Source: Bradyrhizobium erythrophlei
GTDB lineage: Bacteria > Pseudomonadota > Alphaproteobacteria > Rhizobiales > Xanthobacteraceae
Direction of reading: 5' to 3'
Assembly: GCF_900142985.1 (NCBI RefSeq)
Contig: NZ_LT670849.1
Span: 806,001 to 870,000, forward strand
DNA length: 64,000 bases
Shown: one piece after another, positions 62,424-64,000 of the stretch
Layout: every line of letters starts with the position of its first letter
How positions within the stretch are numbered: position 1 is the stretch's first letter
Program-made: the position numbers and the translations under genes
The notes under the pieces: model-generated
The model's input: only the letters and a program-made list of their open reading frames with translations
What the model was told of the DNA's origin: nothing
The model's database searches: none

Positions 62424-63956
62424 TCAATCCGAAACGGGGCCTTGGTTGCCGAGCTGCCGGCTCGGACGTTGCACCAGGATCACCAATGGGATCGCCAAGA
62501 AAGACACGAGCATCATCAGTTTGAAATTGTCGATGAAGGCGACGGCTTCGGCCTGCGCGGTCACTGTTTGCGCGAGCGCGGCGCGTCCGCTCAGGGTGAC
62601 GATATTGAGTTGGTGGGCGTAGTCGCGCACCACCTGCCGGTAGGGCGTGATGTGCTCGACGAGCGCTGACTGCGTGATAGCGGTATTGCGTACCAGCAGA
62701 TAACTCATTGTTGAGATGCCGATGCTTGCCCCGATATTGCGCATCAGGTTGTAGAGCCCGGTTCCCTGTGTGCGCAGCGCCGGCGCCAGCGTGCCGAACG
62801 CGATCGTACTCAAGGGCACGAAGACGAAGCCGATGCCGAAGCCTTGCATCAGACCAGTGCGGATCAAGGTGCCCTGCGATACATCGGGTGTGAAGCCTGT
62901 CATCAGATAGAGCGCAAATCCGGTGGTTCCAAGACCGGTAGCGATCAGGAGCCGCGCATCGATATAGCGGATGAGTTGCCCGACGATCAACATCGCTATC
63001 ATGGTCCCGACTCCGCGCGGCGCAAGAACGAGGCCCGCCGTCAGCACGGGATAGTTCATGAGTTGCTCGAGATAGGGTGTCAACATCGCCAGTGTCGCCA
63101 GCAGCACGACGCCGACGATAAAAATCAGGATGATGCCGATCACGAAATTCCGGTTGCGGAACACCGCGGGATCGATAAACGGGTCGCGCGCCGACACAGT
63201 GTGGACCGTAAAGAGGTAGAAGCCGAGTACGCAGAGTGCGGCTTCGAGTTGGATCTCGCGCGAGGCGAACCAGTCGAGCCGCTCGCCGCGGTCGAGGAAG
63301 AGCTGCAGTGACCCAATGCCGAGTCCGAGAGTTGCGAACCCCAGCCAATCGAACCGTCCAGCCAGCGGGCGATCGGCGCGCCGTCCAAGGAACAATAAGA
63401 TGCCGAGAGCACAAAGCACGCCAAACGGTACATTAACGTAGAACACCCAGCGCCAGCTGTAGGAATCCGTGAGCCAGCCACCGAGTGTCGGGCCGATGAT
63501 CGGCCCGAGCATGACTCCGAGCCCGAACACCGCCATCGCCTGCCCCTGCTGCTCGGGAGGATAGGCGTCGAGCAGCACGGCTTGCGACAGCGGTACGAGC
63601 GGCGCGCCGAAGATGCCCTGCAGCAGGCGCAAGACCACGATCTGCCCGAGCGAGGCAGCGGCGCCACACAGCATCGAAGTCACGACAAAGCCGATCACGG
63701 CCGTCAGGAACAGCGGCTTGCGGCCGAATTTCGCTTCGAGCCAGCCGGTTGCCGGCATGATGATTGCGGCTGCCACGATATAGGAAGTGAGCACCCAGTT
63801 GATCTGGTCGCTTGTCGCCGACAGGCTTCCCTGGATATAAGGCAGCGCTACATTAGCGATCGTGGTGTCGAGCGCCTGCATCAACGTCGCAAGCATTACG
63901 GTCGCGGTAATCATTCCGCGGTTGATGATCCCACTCACGGCTGCCGTCCCCGCCAT
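62424..63956 (-). CDS. DHA2-type MFS exporter (EmrB/QacA-like)
   Basis: The 510-residue protein has about fourteen membrane segments and the DHA2 motifs LDTTIANVALPYI, GWLEAKFGRKPLFL and LGPIIGPTLGGWLTDSYSWR. It would expel hydrophobic compounds through a HlyD-type adaptor. ATG 63956 is chosen because the upstream gene ends one base before it, giving an overlap-free coupled pair; the GTG at 63998 would lie inside that gene. Confidence 0.92.
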   Translation of the reverse strand: MAGTAAVSGIINRGMITATVMLATLMQALDTTIANVALPYIQGSLSATSDQINWVLTSYIVAAAIIMPATGWLEAKFGRKPLFLTAVIGFVVTSMLCGAAASLGQIVVLRLLQGIFGAPLVPLSQAVLLDAYPPEQQGQAMAVFGLGVMLGPIIGPTLGGWLTDSYSWRWVFYVNVPFGVLCALGILLFLGRRADRPLAGRFDWLGFATLGLGIGSLQLFLDRGERLDWFASREIQLEAALCVLGFYLFTVHTVSARDPFIDPAVFRNRNFVIGIILIFIVGVVLLATLAMLTPYLEQLMNYPVLTAGLVLAPRGVGTMIAMLIVGQLIRYIDARLLIATGLGTTGFALYLMTGFTPDVSQGTLIRTGLMQGFGIGFVFVPLSTIAFGTLAPALRTQGTGLYNLMRNIGASIGISTMSYLLVRNTAITQSALVEHITPYRQVVRDYAHQLNIVTLSGRAALAQTVTAQAEAVAFIDNFKLMMLVSFLAIPLVILVQRPSRQLGNQGPVSD

Positions 63957-63957
63957 G

Positions 63958-64000
63958 TCAGGCCCCGAAGATCGAGGTGATATCGCGCCACAGTTCACGC
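63958..64000 (-). CDS. C-terminal end of a probable HlyD/EmrA-type adaptor (cut by window)
   Basis: The minus-strand frame reads RELWRDITSIFGA and stops at TGA one base before the exporter start. Adaptors of EmrA type usually precede the exporter gene in this arrangement. Only 13 codons are visible, so the call rests mainly on context. Confidence 0.4.
   Translation of the reverse strand, partial: RELWRDITSIFGA

Overview
The window reads as chromosomal DNA of a Bradyrhizobium-like alphaproteobacterium. The evidence is high GC, two Porin_2-type outer-membrane porins, many small secreted proteins of the kind rhizobia carry, an MXKDX pentapeptide-repeat protein, DUF1236 and PRC-barrel proteins, and a dedicated dihydroxyacetone PTS in a lineage that otherwise lacks sugar PTS permeases. 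Genus is an inference from gene style only. There is no rRNA, no intact tRNA, no CRISPR array and no intact transposase.

Layout. 0.1-6.9 kb: a secreted metallo-beta-lactamase-fold protein, a TPR plus PRMT-like methyltransferase, an ABM monooxygenase, a secretion/redox trio (MXKDX protein, CcdA, thioredoxin-like) and an acetyltransferase. 7.0-17.0 kb: one tightly packed minus-strand operon of twelve genes: binding protein, two permeases, small membrane protein and two ATPases of a glycerol-type ABC importer, then DhaL, DhaM, HPr, Enzyme I, an HTH protein and DhaK. The likely route is import of a triose or polyol followed by PEP-driven phosphorylation of dihydroxyacetone. 17.4-20.8 kb: a broken BRCT gene, a repeat, a small protein and porin 1. 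20.8-30.4 kb: LysR, two MBL-fold proteins, a TetR gene, a four-gene oxidoreductase operon (MDR, PanE-like, MaoC, SDR) facing a second TetR gene, and the adaptor of an RND pump. 30.4-33.6 kb: the RND pump itself. 34-45 kb: LysR genes and a large minus-strand reductase cluster (MFS, frameshifted NIPSNAP, old yellow enzyme, SDR, PRISE-type reductase, DUF427, flavodoxin-like, alpha/beta hydrolase, SDR).

45-53 kb is different: porin 2 is followed by a stretch of short genes, a tRNA-3'-end-like sequence, decayed LysR 5' ends, a TetR C-terminal stub, frameshifted small genes, a pyrophosphatase stub and the second copy of a roughly 310-bp dispersed repeat. It looks like an old accessory region in decay. 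53-57 kb holds a signalling group (MEDS-LuxR, CHASE-GGDEF-EAL, PilZ-like) that fits cyclic-di-GMP control. 57.5-64 kb returns to core-like genes: ClpB, small envelope proteins, PsiE and an EmrB-type exporter whose HlyD-type partner is cut by the window end.

Starts were moved inward from the longest open frame wherever a ribosome binding site or a 4-bp ATGA overlap favoured it; these choices are stated per gene.
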